A stretch of DNA of 64,000 bases from the NCBI RefSeq assembly GCF_014649335.1, contig NZ_BMSV01000010.1, positions 1 through 64,000 of the forward strand, written 5' to 3'. This DNA comes from Streptomyces roseolilacinus (GTDB lineage: Bacteria; Actinomycetota; Actinomycetes; Streptomycetales; Streptomycetaceae). Below the pieces are notes generated by a model that saw only the letters and a program-made list of their open reading frames with translations, was not told the DNA's origin and made no database searches. The position numbers were made by a program, and so were the translations under genes. Below are positions 1 to 8,894 of this stretch, piece by piece; the first letter of the stretch is position 1; every line of letters starts with the position of its first letter.

Positions 1-43
1 GTGGAGTTGACCGGTACTAATAGGCCGAGGGCTTGTCCTCAGT
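1..43 (+). rRNA. 23S rRNA, 3' end (partial)
   Basis: The window opens inside the conserved 3' end of 23S rRNA (GGTACTAATAGGCCGAGGGC at about 14-33). The exact mature end near 40-45 is estimated from the family. The 23S-5S spacer (about 44-142) follows and holds the usual A+T-richer processing region; no tRNA gene lies in it. Confidence 0.9.
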
Positions 44-142
44 TGCTCGCGTCCACTGTGTTGTTCCCGGGTTGCGAACAGTCGCACCGGCACAAAATCT
101 TGTTCAAGTGAATAGTGTGCTTGTTCGCTCGAACCCAATAGG

Positions 143-261
143 GTTTCGGTGGTCATAGCGTTAGGGAAACGCCCGGTTACATTCCGAACCCGGAAGCTAA
201 GCCTTTCAGCGCCGATGGTACTGCAGGGGGGACCCTGTGGGAGAGTAGGACGCCGCCGAAC
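143..261 (+). rRNA. 5S rRNA
   Basis: Complete 5S rRNA beginning GTTTCGGTGGTCATAGCG. It carries the conserved CCGAACCCGGAAGCTAAGCC block and the closing GACGCCGCCGAAC that pairs with the 5' end. It is about 119 nt, normal for Streptomyces. It follows 23S in the standard 16S-23S-5S order, so the window begins at the end of an rrn operon. Boundaries are accurate to a few bases. Confidence 0.95.
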
Positions 262-269
262 AATCTTTC

Positions 270-316
270 AGGACCCTTGGTCCCAGCGTGCATGCTGGGA
301 CCAAGGGTCCTTTTTG
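270..316 (+). terminator. rrn operon terminator
   Basis: Perfect 18-bp stem (270-287 pairing with 294-311), loop GTGCAT, followed at once by a T run (311-315). It lies 9 nt after the 5S end, a textbook rho-independent terminator for the rRNA operon. Confidence 0.95.
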
Positions 317-400
317 TTGTCACTTGAATTTGCTCGAAGCGCGGTGGGCCCTCCACTGCGCGAGAATGACTTGCGGTACCCGAAGACAGGAGCTCCACCC

Positions 401-2137
401 ATGTCCACCAACTCCTCCGACGACCGTCCGGAGCGCGAGCCTCGTCGTAGGGACGGTGGCGAGCGGGGCGGTTTCCGCGGACCCCGCCGCGACGACGACC
501 GACGCGGCGGTGGCGGCTTCCGCCGTGACGACCGCCGTGACGAGCGTCGTGATGACCGTCGCGACGACCGCGGTGGCTTCACGCGTGATGACCGCGCTCC
601 GCGCCGTGACGACCGGGGCGGCTTCGCGCGCGATGACCGCGCCCCCCGCCGTGACGACCGTGGCGGGTTCCGGCGGGACGACCGTCGCGACGACCGCGGT
701 GGGTCCGCGCGCGATGACCGTGCCCCGCGCCGCGACGACCGTGGCGGGTTCCGGCGGGACGACCGCCGTGACGATCGGGGTGGGTTCCGTCGGGACGACC
801 GGCGCGACGAGCGTCGTGACGACCGCGGTGGTTTCCGCCGGGACGATCGTGGTGGGTTCCAGCGCGGTGGTGACCGGCCGGCCTTCCCGCGTGACGACCG
901 CGCCCCCCGCCGTGACGACCGCCGTGATGACCGGGGCGGCTTCCGCCGCGACGACCGGCGCGACGACCGTGGCGGTTTCTCGCGTGACGACCGCCGGGAC
1001 GACCGCGGTGGCTTCTCGCGTGACGACCGGGCCCCGCGCCGTGACGACCGGAGGGACGACCGCCGCGACGACCGTGGTGGGTTCCGCCGCAACGACGAGC
1101 GTCCGCCGTTCCGGCGTGACGACGAGCGCCCTCCCTTCCGGCGTGACGACCGGGACCGCGACCGCGGGCCTCGCCGTGACGACGACCGTCGGGGCGGGTT
1201 CCGCGGGGGCTTCCGCGGCGGCCGTGACGACCGGCGCGACGACCGCGGGCGCGGTGGCTTCCGCGGCCGTGACGACCGGCGCGACGACCGCAGGGACGAC
1301 CGTCGGGACCGTGAGCCCATCAAGCGGCTGCCCATCCCCGACGACGTCACCGGTGACGAGATCGACCAGGACGTGCGGCAGGAACTGATGAGCCTGCCCA
1401 AGACCCTCGCCGAGGACGTCGCCCGCAACCTGGTGATGGTCGCCAAGCTCATCGACGAGGACCCCGAGAAGGCGTACGCCTACTCGCGGATCGCCCTCCG
1501 GCTCGCCTCCCGCGTCGCCGCCGTCCGCGAGGCCGCCGGCTTCGCCGCGTACGCCACGCAGAAGTACGCCGAGGCCCTCGCCGAGTTCCGCGCCGCCCGG
1601 CGCATGACCGGCAACGTCGACCTGTGGCCCGTCATGGCCGACTGCGAGCGCGGCCTCGGCCGCCCCGAGCGGACCCTCGCCATGGCCGGCGAGCCCGAGG
1701 TGCAGAAGCTGGACAAGGCCGGCCAGGTCGAGATGCGGCTCGTCGCCGCCGGCGCCCGCCGCGACATGGGCCAGGTCGACGCCGCGATCGTCACCCTCCA
1801 GTCGCCCGAACTCGCGTCCAACTCCGTCCAGCCGTGGACCGCGCGCCTGCGGTACGCGTACGCCGACGCGCTGCTCGCCGCCGGCCGGGAGGACGAAGCG
1901 CGCGAATGGTTCGCCAAGGCCCTCGAGTCCGACAAGGACGGCACCACCGACGCCTCCGACCGGCTCGCCGAACTCGACGGCGTCGAGTTCGTCGACGCGT
2001 TCGAGGAGACGGAGGAGGCCGAGGAGACGGAGGGGACTGACGACGGCGGCCGGACCCGCGGCGGTGACCTCGATGAGGACCTCGACGAGGACAGCGACGA
2101 GGACACCGACGAGGACGTCGACGGCACCGAGCGCTGA
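401..2137 (+). CDS. TPR-like protein with long RDD/RGG-repeat disordered N-terminus
   Basis: 578 residues from ATG 401, chosen because AGGAG lies 7-8 nt upstream; an in-frame start at 149 would lie inside 5S rRNA. Residues about 20-303 are a low-complexity array of R-D-D-R-(R/G)-G-G-F type units, strongly charged and predicted disordered, resembling RGG-box RNA-binding tails. Residues about 304-530 are an ordered alpha-helical region resembling tetratricopeptide repeats (AYAYSRIALRLASR, YAEALAEFRAARR, EDEAREWFAKAL). The last 45 residues are an acidic D/E tail. It stands alone between the rRNA operon and a strong terminator. A TPR annotation is usual for Streptomyces homologues; the molecular role is unknown, and RNA or ribosome association is inference only. 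Confidence 0.85.
   Translation: MSTNSSDDRPEREPRRRDGGERGGFRGPRRDDDRRGGGGFRRDDRRDERRDDRRDDRGGFTRDDRAPRRDDRGGFARDDRAPRRDDRGGFRRDDRRDDRGGSARDDRAPRRDDRGGFRRDDRRDDRGGFRRDDRRDERRDDRGGFRRDDRGGFQRGGDRPAFPRDDRAPRRDDRRDDRGGFRRDDRRDDRGGFSRDDRRDDRGGFSRDDRAPRRDDRRDDRRDDRGGFRRNDERPPFRRDDERPPFRRDDRDRDRGPRRDDDRRGGFRGGFRGGRDDRRDDRGRGGFRGRDDRRDDRRDDRRDREPIKRLPIPDDVTGDEIDQDVRQELMSLPKTLAEDVARNLVMVAKLIDEDPEKAYAYSRIALRLASRVAAVREAAGFAAYATQKYAEALAEFRAARRMTGNVDLWPVMADCERGLGRPERTLAMAGEPEVQKLDKAGQVEMRLVAAGARRDMGQVDAAIVTLQSPELASNSVQPWTARLRYAYADALLAAGREDEAREWFAKALESDKDGTTDASDRLAELDGVEFVDAFEETEEAEETEGTDDGGRTRGGDLDEDLDEDSDEDTDEDVDGTER
480..1310 (+). repeat. in-gene degenerate tandem repeat encoding RDDR/GGF units
   Basis: Irregular tandem repetition of about 12-45 bp units based on CGTGACGACCG and GGTGGCTTCC-type blocks, inside the N-terminal half of the 401-2137 gene. 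Unit order and number look expandable by slippage or recombination. Every frame of both strands is open here because of the biased composition, which produces spurious antisense ORFs. Confidence 0.9.
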
Positions 2138-2144
2138 TCGCGGG

Positions 2145-2196
2145 ACGAAACGAGGAAGGGCGGCACCCCGGGGGGTGCCGCCCTTCCTCGTTTCGT
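2145..2196. terminator. bidirectional terminator
   Basis: Perfect 23-bp inverted repeat (2145-2167 with 2174-2196) with a 6-nt loop between two convergent genes. The A/T-rich outer flanks (ACGAAA / TTTCGT) give a U-containing tail in both directions. Confidence 0.9.
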
Positions 2197-2200
2197 GCCC

Positions 2201-3484
2201 TCAGTCCAGGGCCAGACTGCGCAGGACCAGGCCCGTCGCCGGCTTCGGGCCGAACGAGGTCGACTTGCGGGGCATCGTCACGCCCTGGCGTGCCAGGTCC
2301 CGTACGACCTCCTCGCGCACCGGGTGCATGAGGACCGCCGTCGCCCCGTTCCGCTCCGCCTGCGTCACCGCCGCCCGCGCGTCGTGGATGTACGCGATGT
2401 GCTCCGGGGCGTCCGGGACCCGCCACACGTGCTCCAGCAGCGCCGCGTGCAGCACCGTCGCGTCCAGCGTCCGCCACGCCTCCGGCCGGTCCCGCCGCAC
2501 CGTGCGCTCCAGCAGGTCCGGGTCGGCGCGGTCCACCAGGTGGAAGCGGCCGTCGCCCGCCAGCAGGAACGCGTTGCCGTCGCCCGCCGCCTCCGCCAGC
2601 GCGTCCAGGGCGGCCTCCAGCGGCACCTCCTCCAGCGTCCGCACCCGGAAGGCGCCGTCCAGGGCCGTCAGCGCTGCGGCGACCGGCAGGCGGTGCAGCA
2701 GCCGGTGGATCGCCCGCACCTGCAGCGGGTGGCGGGCCGTGTCGACGAGGAGCACCAGGCCGTAGTTCCACGGGCCCGGTCCCGACTGCTCCTCCCGGAG
2801 CCGCAGGTACGTCGCCCAGCGGTGGTGACCGTCCGCGATCAGCGCCTGATGGCCCGCCAGGTCCTCCGCGACCTCCGCCAGCTCCCCGGGGTCGGTCACC
2901 GCCCACAGGCGGTGGCCGAACCCGTCCTCCGTCGTCGTCGCCAGCAGCGGCGTGCCCGCCGTCGCCCGCTCGATCACGGCCGTCGCGCCCGTCACGCGGC
3001 CCTCGCCCCGGTACGTCAGCAGCAGCGGCTCCAGGTGCGCGCCCGTCGTCCGCATCAGGTCCGCGCGCTCCGCCACCACGTGCGGCATCACGTCCTCGTG
3101 CGGCAGGACCACGCCCTCCGCCGGCGACGACAGCTCCAGCGCGCCGATCAGGCCCCGCTGCAGCAGGTCGCCCTTGCGCTGCTCGTACACGTACAGGGCG
3201 GGCTCCGCGTCCGGGGCGAGCACGCCGTCCGCCAGCCAGTCCGCGAGGGTGTCCGCCGCCCGGCGCGGACGGGCGTCGGGCGTCGGCGCCTGAGGCAGGA
3301 TCAGCCGCACGATGTTGTGCGGGTCCGACGACTCCAGGTGGTGCAGCCCGTCCGGCCTGACGACCACGTCGTACGGCGGGGAGGTCACCGCGGCGAGGCT
3401 GCGGACCCGTTCGGGGACGTACCGCAGTCCGCGGAAAGGTTTCAGGTGAAGGCCGTCGTTGGCCGCAGGACCTCTCGTGTTCAT
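2201..3484 (-). CDS. DUF1015 family protein
   Basis: 427 residues, the usual length of DUF1015 (DUF1015/SpoOJ-like) proteins. The N-terminus (LKPFRGLRYVPERV...SPPYDVV) and the internal DGHHRWATYL segment are family hallmarks. Function is not established; the family is widespread in actinobacteria and clostridia. The start ATG at 3484 is preceded by a TACGAT hexamer 6 nt upstream on the minus strand (3491-3496), so the mRNA may be leaderless. It is transcribed divergently from the HAD gene, 77 bp away. Confidence 0.85.
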   Translation of the reverse strand: MNTRGPAANDGLHLKPFRGLRYVPERVRSLAAVTSPPYDVVVRPDGLHHLESSDPHNIVRLILPQAPTPDARPRRAADTLADWLADGVLAPDAEPALYVYEQRKGDLLQRGLIGALELSSPAEGVVLPHEDVMPHVVAERADLMRTTGAHLEPLLLTYRGEGRVTGATAVIERATAGTPLLATTTEDGFGHRLWAVTDPGELAEVAEDLAGHQALIADGHHRWATYLRLREEQSGPGPWNYGLVLLVDTARHPLQVRAIHRLLHRLPVAAALTALDGAFRVRTLEEVPLEAALDALAEAAGDGNAFLLAGDGRFHLVDRADPDLLERTVRRDRPEAWRTLDATVLHAALLEHVWRVPDAPEHIAYIHDARAAVTQAERNGATAVLMHPVREEVVRDLARQGVTMPRKSTSFGPKPATGLVLRSLALD

Positions 3485-3561
3485 CCTTGCATCGTAGGTG
3501 GGGGGCCAGATGAGCGATGATCGGGGGACGGGATCCGCCGGACGAGTGAGGAGCCAGGACG

Positions 3562-4593
3562 ATGGGGCAGCACGGACGGAGCGCGCCGGGTGGCAGCGCG
3601 ACCGCGTTGAGCGCGGCGTACGACACGGCGCTGCTGGACCTGGACGGCGTCGTCTACGCGGGCGGCGAGGCCATCGCGCACGCCGTGGAGGCGCTGGCGG
3701 AGGCGCGGGCCGGCGGGATGCACCTGGCGTACGTCACCAACAACGCGCTGCGCACCCCCGACGCCGTCGCCGCGCACCTCACCGAACTGGGCGTGCCCGC
3801 CGAGCCGGCCGACGTGATCACGTCGGCGCAGGCGGTGGCGCGGCTCGTCGCCGACCGGCTGCCGCAGGGGTCGCGCGTCCTCGTCATCGGCGGCGAGGGG
3901 CTGCGGGTGGCGCTGCGCGAGCGGGGCCTGGTCCCCGTCGAGTCCGCCGACGACGACCCGGCGGCCGTCGTCCAGGGGTACGGCGGGCCCGAACTGCCGT
4001 GGGGCCGGTTCGCGGAGGCGTCGTACGCGATCGCGCGCGGCGTGCCCTGGTACGCGTCCAACACCGACCTGACCATCCCCGGCGCGCGCGGCATCGCGCC
4101 CGGCAACGGCGCCGCCGTGGAGGTCGTGCGGATCGCGACGGGCGCCGAACCGCAGGTCGCGGGCAAGCCGCTGCCGCCCATGCACCGCGAGACGATCCTG
4201 CGGACCGGGGCGCGGCGGCCCCTCGTCGTCGGGGACCGGCTCGACACCGACATCGAGGGCGCGCACAACGGCGGCGTCGACTCGCTGCTCGTCCTCACCG
4301 GCGTGACCACCCCGGCGGTGCTGCTCGCGGCCCGGCCCGAGCACCGGCCGACGTACGTCGACGCCGACCTGCGGGGCCTGCTGACCGGGCAACCCGAGGT
4401 GACCGGGACGGCGGAGGGCGCCTTCCGCTGCGGGGGATGGGTCGCGGCCGTCGACGGCGAGGCGCTCGCCCTCGACGGGAGCGGCGGGCCCGTGGACGGG
4501 CTGCGGGCGCTGTGCGCGGCCGCCTGGAGCCACGCCGGGGACGGCGTGTGCGGCCTGGAGGCGGGCAAGGCGCTGGCCAGGCTGGGGTGGTGA
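3562..4593 (+). CDS. HAD-IIA family phosphatase (NagD/PGP-like)
   Basis: 343-residue haloacid-dehalogenase-superfamily hydrolase. Motif I DLDGVVY lies at residues 26-32 (nucleophile and acid/base Asp), motif II is in YVTNNA, and motif IV is VGDRLDTDIEGAHNGG; the C2-type cap between them identifies subclass IIA. NagD/phosphoglycolate-phosphatase relatives dephosphorylate sugar or nucleotide phosphates; the substrate cannot be read from sequence. GGAG is placed 8 nt before ATG 3562. The gene ends 20 bp before the iron box of the next operon. Confidence 0.88.
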   Translation: MGQHGRSAPGGSATALSAAYDTALLDLDGVVYAGGEAIAHAVEALAEARAGGMHLAYVTNNALRTPDAVAAHLTELGVPAEPADVITSAQAVARLVADRLPQGSRVLVIGGEGLRVALRERGLVPVESADDDPAAVVQGYGGPELPWGRFAEASYAIARGVPWYASNTDLTIPGARGIAPGNGAAVEVVRIATGAEPQVAGKPLPPMHRETILRTGARRPLVVGDRLDTDIEGAHNGGVDSLLVLTGVTTPAVLLAARPEHRPTYVDADLRGLLTGQPEVTGTAEGAFRCGGWVAAVDGEALALDGSGGPVDGLRALCAAAWSHAGDGVCGLEAGKALARLGW

Positions 4594-4613
4594 CACCCCC
4601 GCGATCATCGCGG

Positions 4614-4632
4614 CGAGGGTAGGCTAACCTAA
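4614..4632. promoter_or_regulatory. iron box (DmdR1/IdeR-type operator)
   Basis: The 19-mer ending in AGGCTAACCTAA fits the Streptomyces iron box TTAGGTTAGGCTnACCTAA at 15 of 18 informative positions. It lies 4 nt upstream of the GTG start of the first siderophore permease and overlaps a TAGGCT -10-like hexamer (4620-4625), so Fe-loaded DmdR1 would block transcription. Assignment of the regulator is by consensus only. Confidence 0.85.
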
Positions 4633-4636
4633 CCGC

Positions 4637-5689
4637 GTGTTGGTTGAGAGTTCCTCCGAACAGAGCGCGGAGCCCCAGGCCGCCGCGCAGCCCCGCGGGC
4701 GCCGGTCGGTGCGCGCGGCAGGGCTGTTGCTGTCCCTCGGCGTACTGGTGCTCGTGTGTGTCGCGAGCATCGTCGTCGGCGCCAAACCGGTGCCGCTCGG
4801 CGATGTCTGGCACGGCCTGTTCCAGAACTCCGGGACCGGCAACGACATCCTCGTCGCCGACGTCCGCGTCCCGCGCACGCTGCTCGGCCTCCTCGCCGGC
4901 GTCGCCCTCGGGCTGGCCGGCGCCGTCATGCAGGCCCTCACCCGCAACCCGCTCGCCGAACCGGGCCTGATGGGCGTCAACGCGGGCGCGGCGGCCGCTG
5001 TGGTCACCGCCACCAGCCTCCTCGGCACGACCTCCTTCATGGGGTACGTGTGGTTCGCGTTCGTCGGCGCCGCGATCGTGTCGGTGCTCGTGTACGTGCT
5101 CGGCGGCGGGCGCAGCGCCACGCCCGTGCGGCTCGCGCTGGCCGGCACCGCCGCGACCGCCGCGCTGTACGGGTACGTCAACGCCGTCCAGCTGCTCGAC
5201 TCGGCGGCCCTGGACCGGCTGCGGTTCTGGACCGTCGGGTCGCTGGCCGGCGCCGACGCGGACGTCGTCGCCGCGGTCGCGCCGTTCGTCGCCGCCGGCG
5301 TCGTGTTGGCCGCGCTGGTCGCCCGGCCCCTCAACGCCATGGAGATGGGGGACGACACCGCCCGCGCGCTCGGCGCGAACCTCACCCGCACCCGGGTGCT
5401 GGCCATGCTCGCCGTGACCCTGCTGTGCGGCGGCGCGACCGCCGCGTGCGGGCCGATCGTCTTCGTCGGACTGATGGTGCCGTACCTGGTCCGCGCCCTC
5501 ACCGGGCCCGACGTGCGGTGGATCCTGCCGTACGCGGCGGTCCTCTCGCCCGTGCTGCTGATCGGCTCCGACATCGTCGGCCGGGTCGTCGCCCGCCCGT
5601 CCGAGCTCCAGGTCGGCATCGTCACGGCGCTGATCGGCGGGCCTGTCTTCATCCACCTCGTACGCCGCAAGAGGATGGCCCAGCTGTGA
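4637..5689 (+). CDS. FecCD-family iron-siderophore ABC permease
   Basis: 350 residues with nine to ten hydrophobic helices. It carries the FecCD signature LAGVALGLAGAVMQALTRNPLAEPGLMGVNAGA and the coupling region MEMGDDTARALG. It forms half of the inner-membrane channel that imports ferric siderophores. There is no Shine-Dalgarno before GTG 4637; with the -10-like TAGGCT the transcript would carry a leader of only a few nucleotides. It is followed by the second permease with a GTGA overlap. The substrate-binding lipoprotein is not in this operon and must be encoded elsewhere. Confidence 0.93.
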   Translation: MLVESSSEQSAEPQAAAQPRGRRSVRAAGLLLSLGVLVLVCVASIVVGAKPVPLGDVWHGLFQNSGTGNDILVADVRVPRTLLGLLAGVALGLAGAVMQALTRNPLAEPGLMGVNAGAAAAVVTATSLLGTTSFMGYVWFAFVGAAIVSVLVYVLGGGRSATPVRLALAGTAATAALYGYVNAVQLLDSAALDRLRFWTVGSLAGADADVVAAVAPFVAAGVVLAALVARPLNAMEMGDDTARALGANLTRTRVLAMLAVTLLCGGATAACGPIVFVGLMVPYLVRALTGPDVRWILPYAAVLSPVLLIGSDIVGRVVARPSELQVGIVTALIGGPVFIHLVRRKRMAQL

Positions 5690-6786
5690 CCGCGACCCCC
5701 GTACCCACCGCTCCCGCGCCGGCCGCGTCCGGCGCCCCGGCCGCCCGTACCCACACCGTCCGGGCCGTCCGGACGGCGGGCGGGCTGTCCGTCCGGGTCG
5801 AACCGCGCGCCGTGGCCGTCTGCCTGCTGCTGCTCGCGCTGGCCCTCGCCACCGGGATCGTCCTCATCGGCAGCGGGGACTTCCCCATGGCGCCCGGCGA
5901 CGTCGTCGCCACCCTCCTCGGCGACGGCACGGCCGTGCAGGAGTTCGTCGTCCTCGACCTGCGGCTGCCGCGGGTCCTCGTCGCGGTCCTCGTCGGCGCG
6001 GGCCTGGCGGTCGGCGGGGCGGTCTTCCAGACCCTCACCCGCAACCCGCTCGGCAGCCCCGACATGCTCGGCATCAACCAGGGCGCGATCGTCGGCGCCC
6101 TCGGCGTGATCGTGCTCCTCCACGGCGACGCCACCGCCGTCGCGGTCGGCGGACTGGTCGGCGGCACGCTGACCGGTGCCGCCGTGTACGTCTTCGCGTG
6201 GAAGCGGGGCGTGCACGGCTTCCGGATCGTCCTCATCGGCATCGGCCTCGCCGCGATGCTCACCGCGGTCATCCACTACCTGATCACCAAGGCGAACCTG
6301 GTCGACGCGACCCGCGCCGTGGTGTGGATGACCGGTTCCCTGGAGGGCCGGGACTGGACCCAGTTCTGGCCGCTGCTGGCCGTCAGCGCCGTCCTGCTGC
6401 CGCTGGTCCTCGCGTACGGGCGGCCGCTGCGCATGCTGGAGATGGGCGACGACGCCGCGTACGCGCTGGGCGTGCGCGTGGAGCGGGTGCGGATCGTGCT
6501 GCTGGTCTCCGCGGTGCTGCTCGTCGCGTCCGCCACCGCCGCGGCCGGCCCCATCACGTTCGTCGCGCTCAGCGCGCCCCAGCTGGCCCGCCGGCTGACC
6601 CGGTCGCCCGGCCCGAACCTGGGCGCGTCCGCGCTGATGGGCGCGGCGGTGCTGCTGGTCGCCGACTGGACCGCCACCAACGCCTTCGGCGAGCGCCAGC
6701 TGCCCGTCGGCGTCGTCACCGGCGTCGTCGGCGGCTGCTACCTGCTGTGGCTCCTGGTCACCGAGCGCCGAGCAGGCCGGATATGA
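5686..6786 (+). CDS. FecCD-family iron-siderophore ABC permease, second subunit
   Basis: 366 residues; GTG 5686 overlaps the upstream stop by 4 nt (GTGA), implying translational coupling. After a Pro/Ala-rich cytoplasmic N-terminus of about 35 residues come ten membrane helices with the FecCD pattern (GAGLAVGGAVFQTLTRNPLGSPDMLGINQGA, MLEMGDDAAYALGV). It pairs with the 4637-5689 subunit as a heterodimeric permease. The iron box upstream should control it together with the rest of the operon. Confidence 0.93.
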   Translation: MTATPVPTAPAPAASGAPAARTHTVRAVRTAGGLSVRVEPRAVAVCLLLLALALATGIVLIGSGDFPMAPGDVVATLLGDGTAVQEFVVLDLRLPRVLVAVLVGAGLAVGGAVFQTLTRNPLGSPDMLGINQGAIVGALGVIVLLHGDATAVAVGGLVGGTLTGAAVYVFAWKRGVHGFRIVLIGIGLAAMLTAVIHYLITKANLVDATRAVVWMTGSLEGRDWTQFWPLLAVSAVLLPLVLAYGRPLRMLEMGDDAAYALGVRVERVRIVLLVSAVLLVASATAAAGPITFVALSAPQLARRLTRSPGPNLGASALMGAAVLLVADWTATNAFGERQLPVGVVTGVVGGCYLLWLLVTERRAGRI

Positions 6787-6821
6787 CCCCCGTGAACGAC
6801 CAGAACGCCAGGAGTACGTCC

Positions 6822-7646
6822 ATGCAGCCCCAGCCCCCGCAGCAGCGCCTCGCCGCGGAGTCCGTCACCCTCGCCTACGAGCAGCGGACCATCGCCCGCG
6901 ACCTGTCCGTGGCGATCCCCGACAACTCCTTCACGGTGATCGTCGGGCCGAACGCCTGCGGCAAGTCCACGCTGCTGCGCGCCCTCGCCCGGATGCTGAG
7001 GCCCACGCAGGGCCGGGTGCTGCTGGACGGGCAGAGCATCCACACGATGCCCGCCAAGAAGGTCGCGAAGACGCTCGGGCTGCTGCCCCAGTCGTCGATC
7101 GCGCCCGACGGGATCACCGTCGCCGACCTCGTCGCCCGCGGCCGCTACCCGCACCAGGGGCTGCTGCGGCAGTGGTCGCCGCAGGACGAGCGGATCGTCC
7201 GGGAGTCGATGGACGCCACCGGCGTCGGCGAGCTGGGCGACCGGTACGTCGACGAGCTGTCCGGCGGGCAGCGCCAGCGCGTCTGGATCGCCATGGCGCT
7301 CGCCCAGCAGACCCCGCTGCTGCTGCTCGACGAGCCGACGACGTACCTCGACATCCAGCACCAGATCGACGTCCTCGACCTGTGCGCCGAGCTCCACGAG
7401 ACGCAGGGCCGCACCCTCGTCGCCGTCCTGCACGACCTCAACCACGCCGCGCGGTACGCCACGCACCTCATCGCCGTGCGCGGCGGGGAGATCGTCGCCC
7501 AGGGCCCGCCGTCCGAGATCGTCACCGCCGACCTCGTCGAGCGGGTCTTCGGCCTGCGCTGCCAGGTCATCGACGACCCCGAGACGGGCACGCCGCTGAT
7601 CGTGCCGGCGGCCCGGCGGGCGCGGGCGCCGCAGAAGCAGCGGTAG
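6822..7646 (+). CDS. iron-siderophore ABC transporter ATP-binding protein
   Basis: About 274 residues from ATG 6822, chosen for the AGGAG at 6810-6814 spaced 7 nt; an in-frame ATG at 6783 overlapping the previous stop (ATGA) is the alternative. It has a complete ABC ATPase set: Walker A GPNACGKST, signature LSGGQRQR, Walker B LLLLDEPT, and an H-loop His in VLHDLNHA. The FepC/FhuC-type Q-loop region (LGLLPQSSIAPDGITV) matches iron-chelate importers. It powers the two FecCD permeases encoded just upstream. Confidence 0.93.
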   Translation: MQPQPPQQRLAAESVTLAYEQRTIARDLSVAIPDNSFTVIVGPNACGKSTLLRALARMLRPTQGRVLLDGQSIHTMPAKKVAKTLGLLPQSSIAPDGITVADLVARGRYPHQGLLRQWSPQDERIVRESMDATGVGELGDRYVDELSGGQRQRVWIAMALAQQTPLLLLDEPTTYLDIQHQIDVLDLCAELHETQGRTLVAVLHDLNHAARYATHLIAVRGGEIVAQGPPSEIVTADLVERVFGLRCQVIDDPETGTPLIVPAARRARAPQKQR

Positions 7647-7714
7647 CCGCGGCGGGGCGGCACGGCACCGGTCCGGACCGCCGGCGGGCGGGGGCTTCGC
7701 GGTAGCGTCGGGGC

Positions 7715-8071
7715 ATGGACGCCACGCCCCCGCAGCAGCTCCGCCCTCCGGCCGACCCGGACCCCGCCGGCGCCCCGGACCCCGCCGGCGCCCCGGCGCC
7801 GCCCGCGTCCCCGCCCGGGGCGGACGGCGGCGCGCCCGCCGGCCCCGACGAGGAGGGGGCCGGCGGCGGACCCCTGCCGCTCGGCGTCGAGCGGACCGCC
7901 ACCGGGCACGGCCTCGTGGACGCCCTGCTGGAGCGGCTGGGTGACGCCGACCACCTCGTGGCGGACGGACACCCGGAGGTGTACGAGGATGTACACCGGG
8001 GGCTGCGCGAGGCGCTGGCCGCGCTGGACGCACACCCCCGGCCGGGACCCCCGAACGACCACAGGAGCTGA
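7715..8071 (+). CDS. small conserved hypothetical protein
   Basis: 118 residues. The first 55 are Pro/Ala/Gly-rich and disordered. The last 60 form a short helical domain (TGHGLVDALLERLGDADHL, YEDVHRGLREALAAL). No enzymatic motif is recognised. TAGCGT (7703-7708) lies 6 nt before ATG 7715 and there is no Shine-Dalgarno, so a leaderless mRNA is predicted. It ends 7 nt before tlyA and contains the tlyA ribosome-binding site (ACAGGAG) near its stop, so the two are probably cotranscribed. Confidence 0.7.
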   Translation: MDATPPQQLRPPADPDPAGAPDPAGAPAPPASPPGADGGAPAGPDEEGAGGGPLPLGVERTATGHGLVDALLERLGDADHLVADGHPEVYEDVHRGLREALAALDAHPRPGPPNDHRS

Positions 8072-8078
8072 ACCGAAC

Positions 8079-8890
<812 letters not shown>

Positions 8891-8894
<4 letters not shown>

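Noticed and set aside
149..400. In-frame N-terminal extension of the repeat protein starting inside 5S rRNA
   Set aside because: It would translate through 5S rRNA and the rrn terminator; ATG 401 has a proper ribosome-binding site.
480..1310. CRISPR-like array
   Set aside because: Repeats are irregular, in frame with a gene, and there are no unique spacers of constant length.
268..1452. Long antisense ORF rich in Arg/Ser over the repeat region
   Set aside because: An artefact of the biased repeat codons; no start signal and no protein-like composition.
4637..7646. Siderophore biosynthesis cluster
   Set aside because: Only importer genes are present; no NRPS, IucA/IucC or binding-protein gene adjoins.
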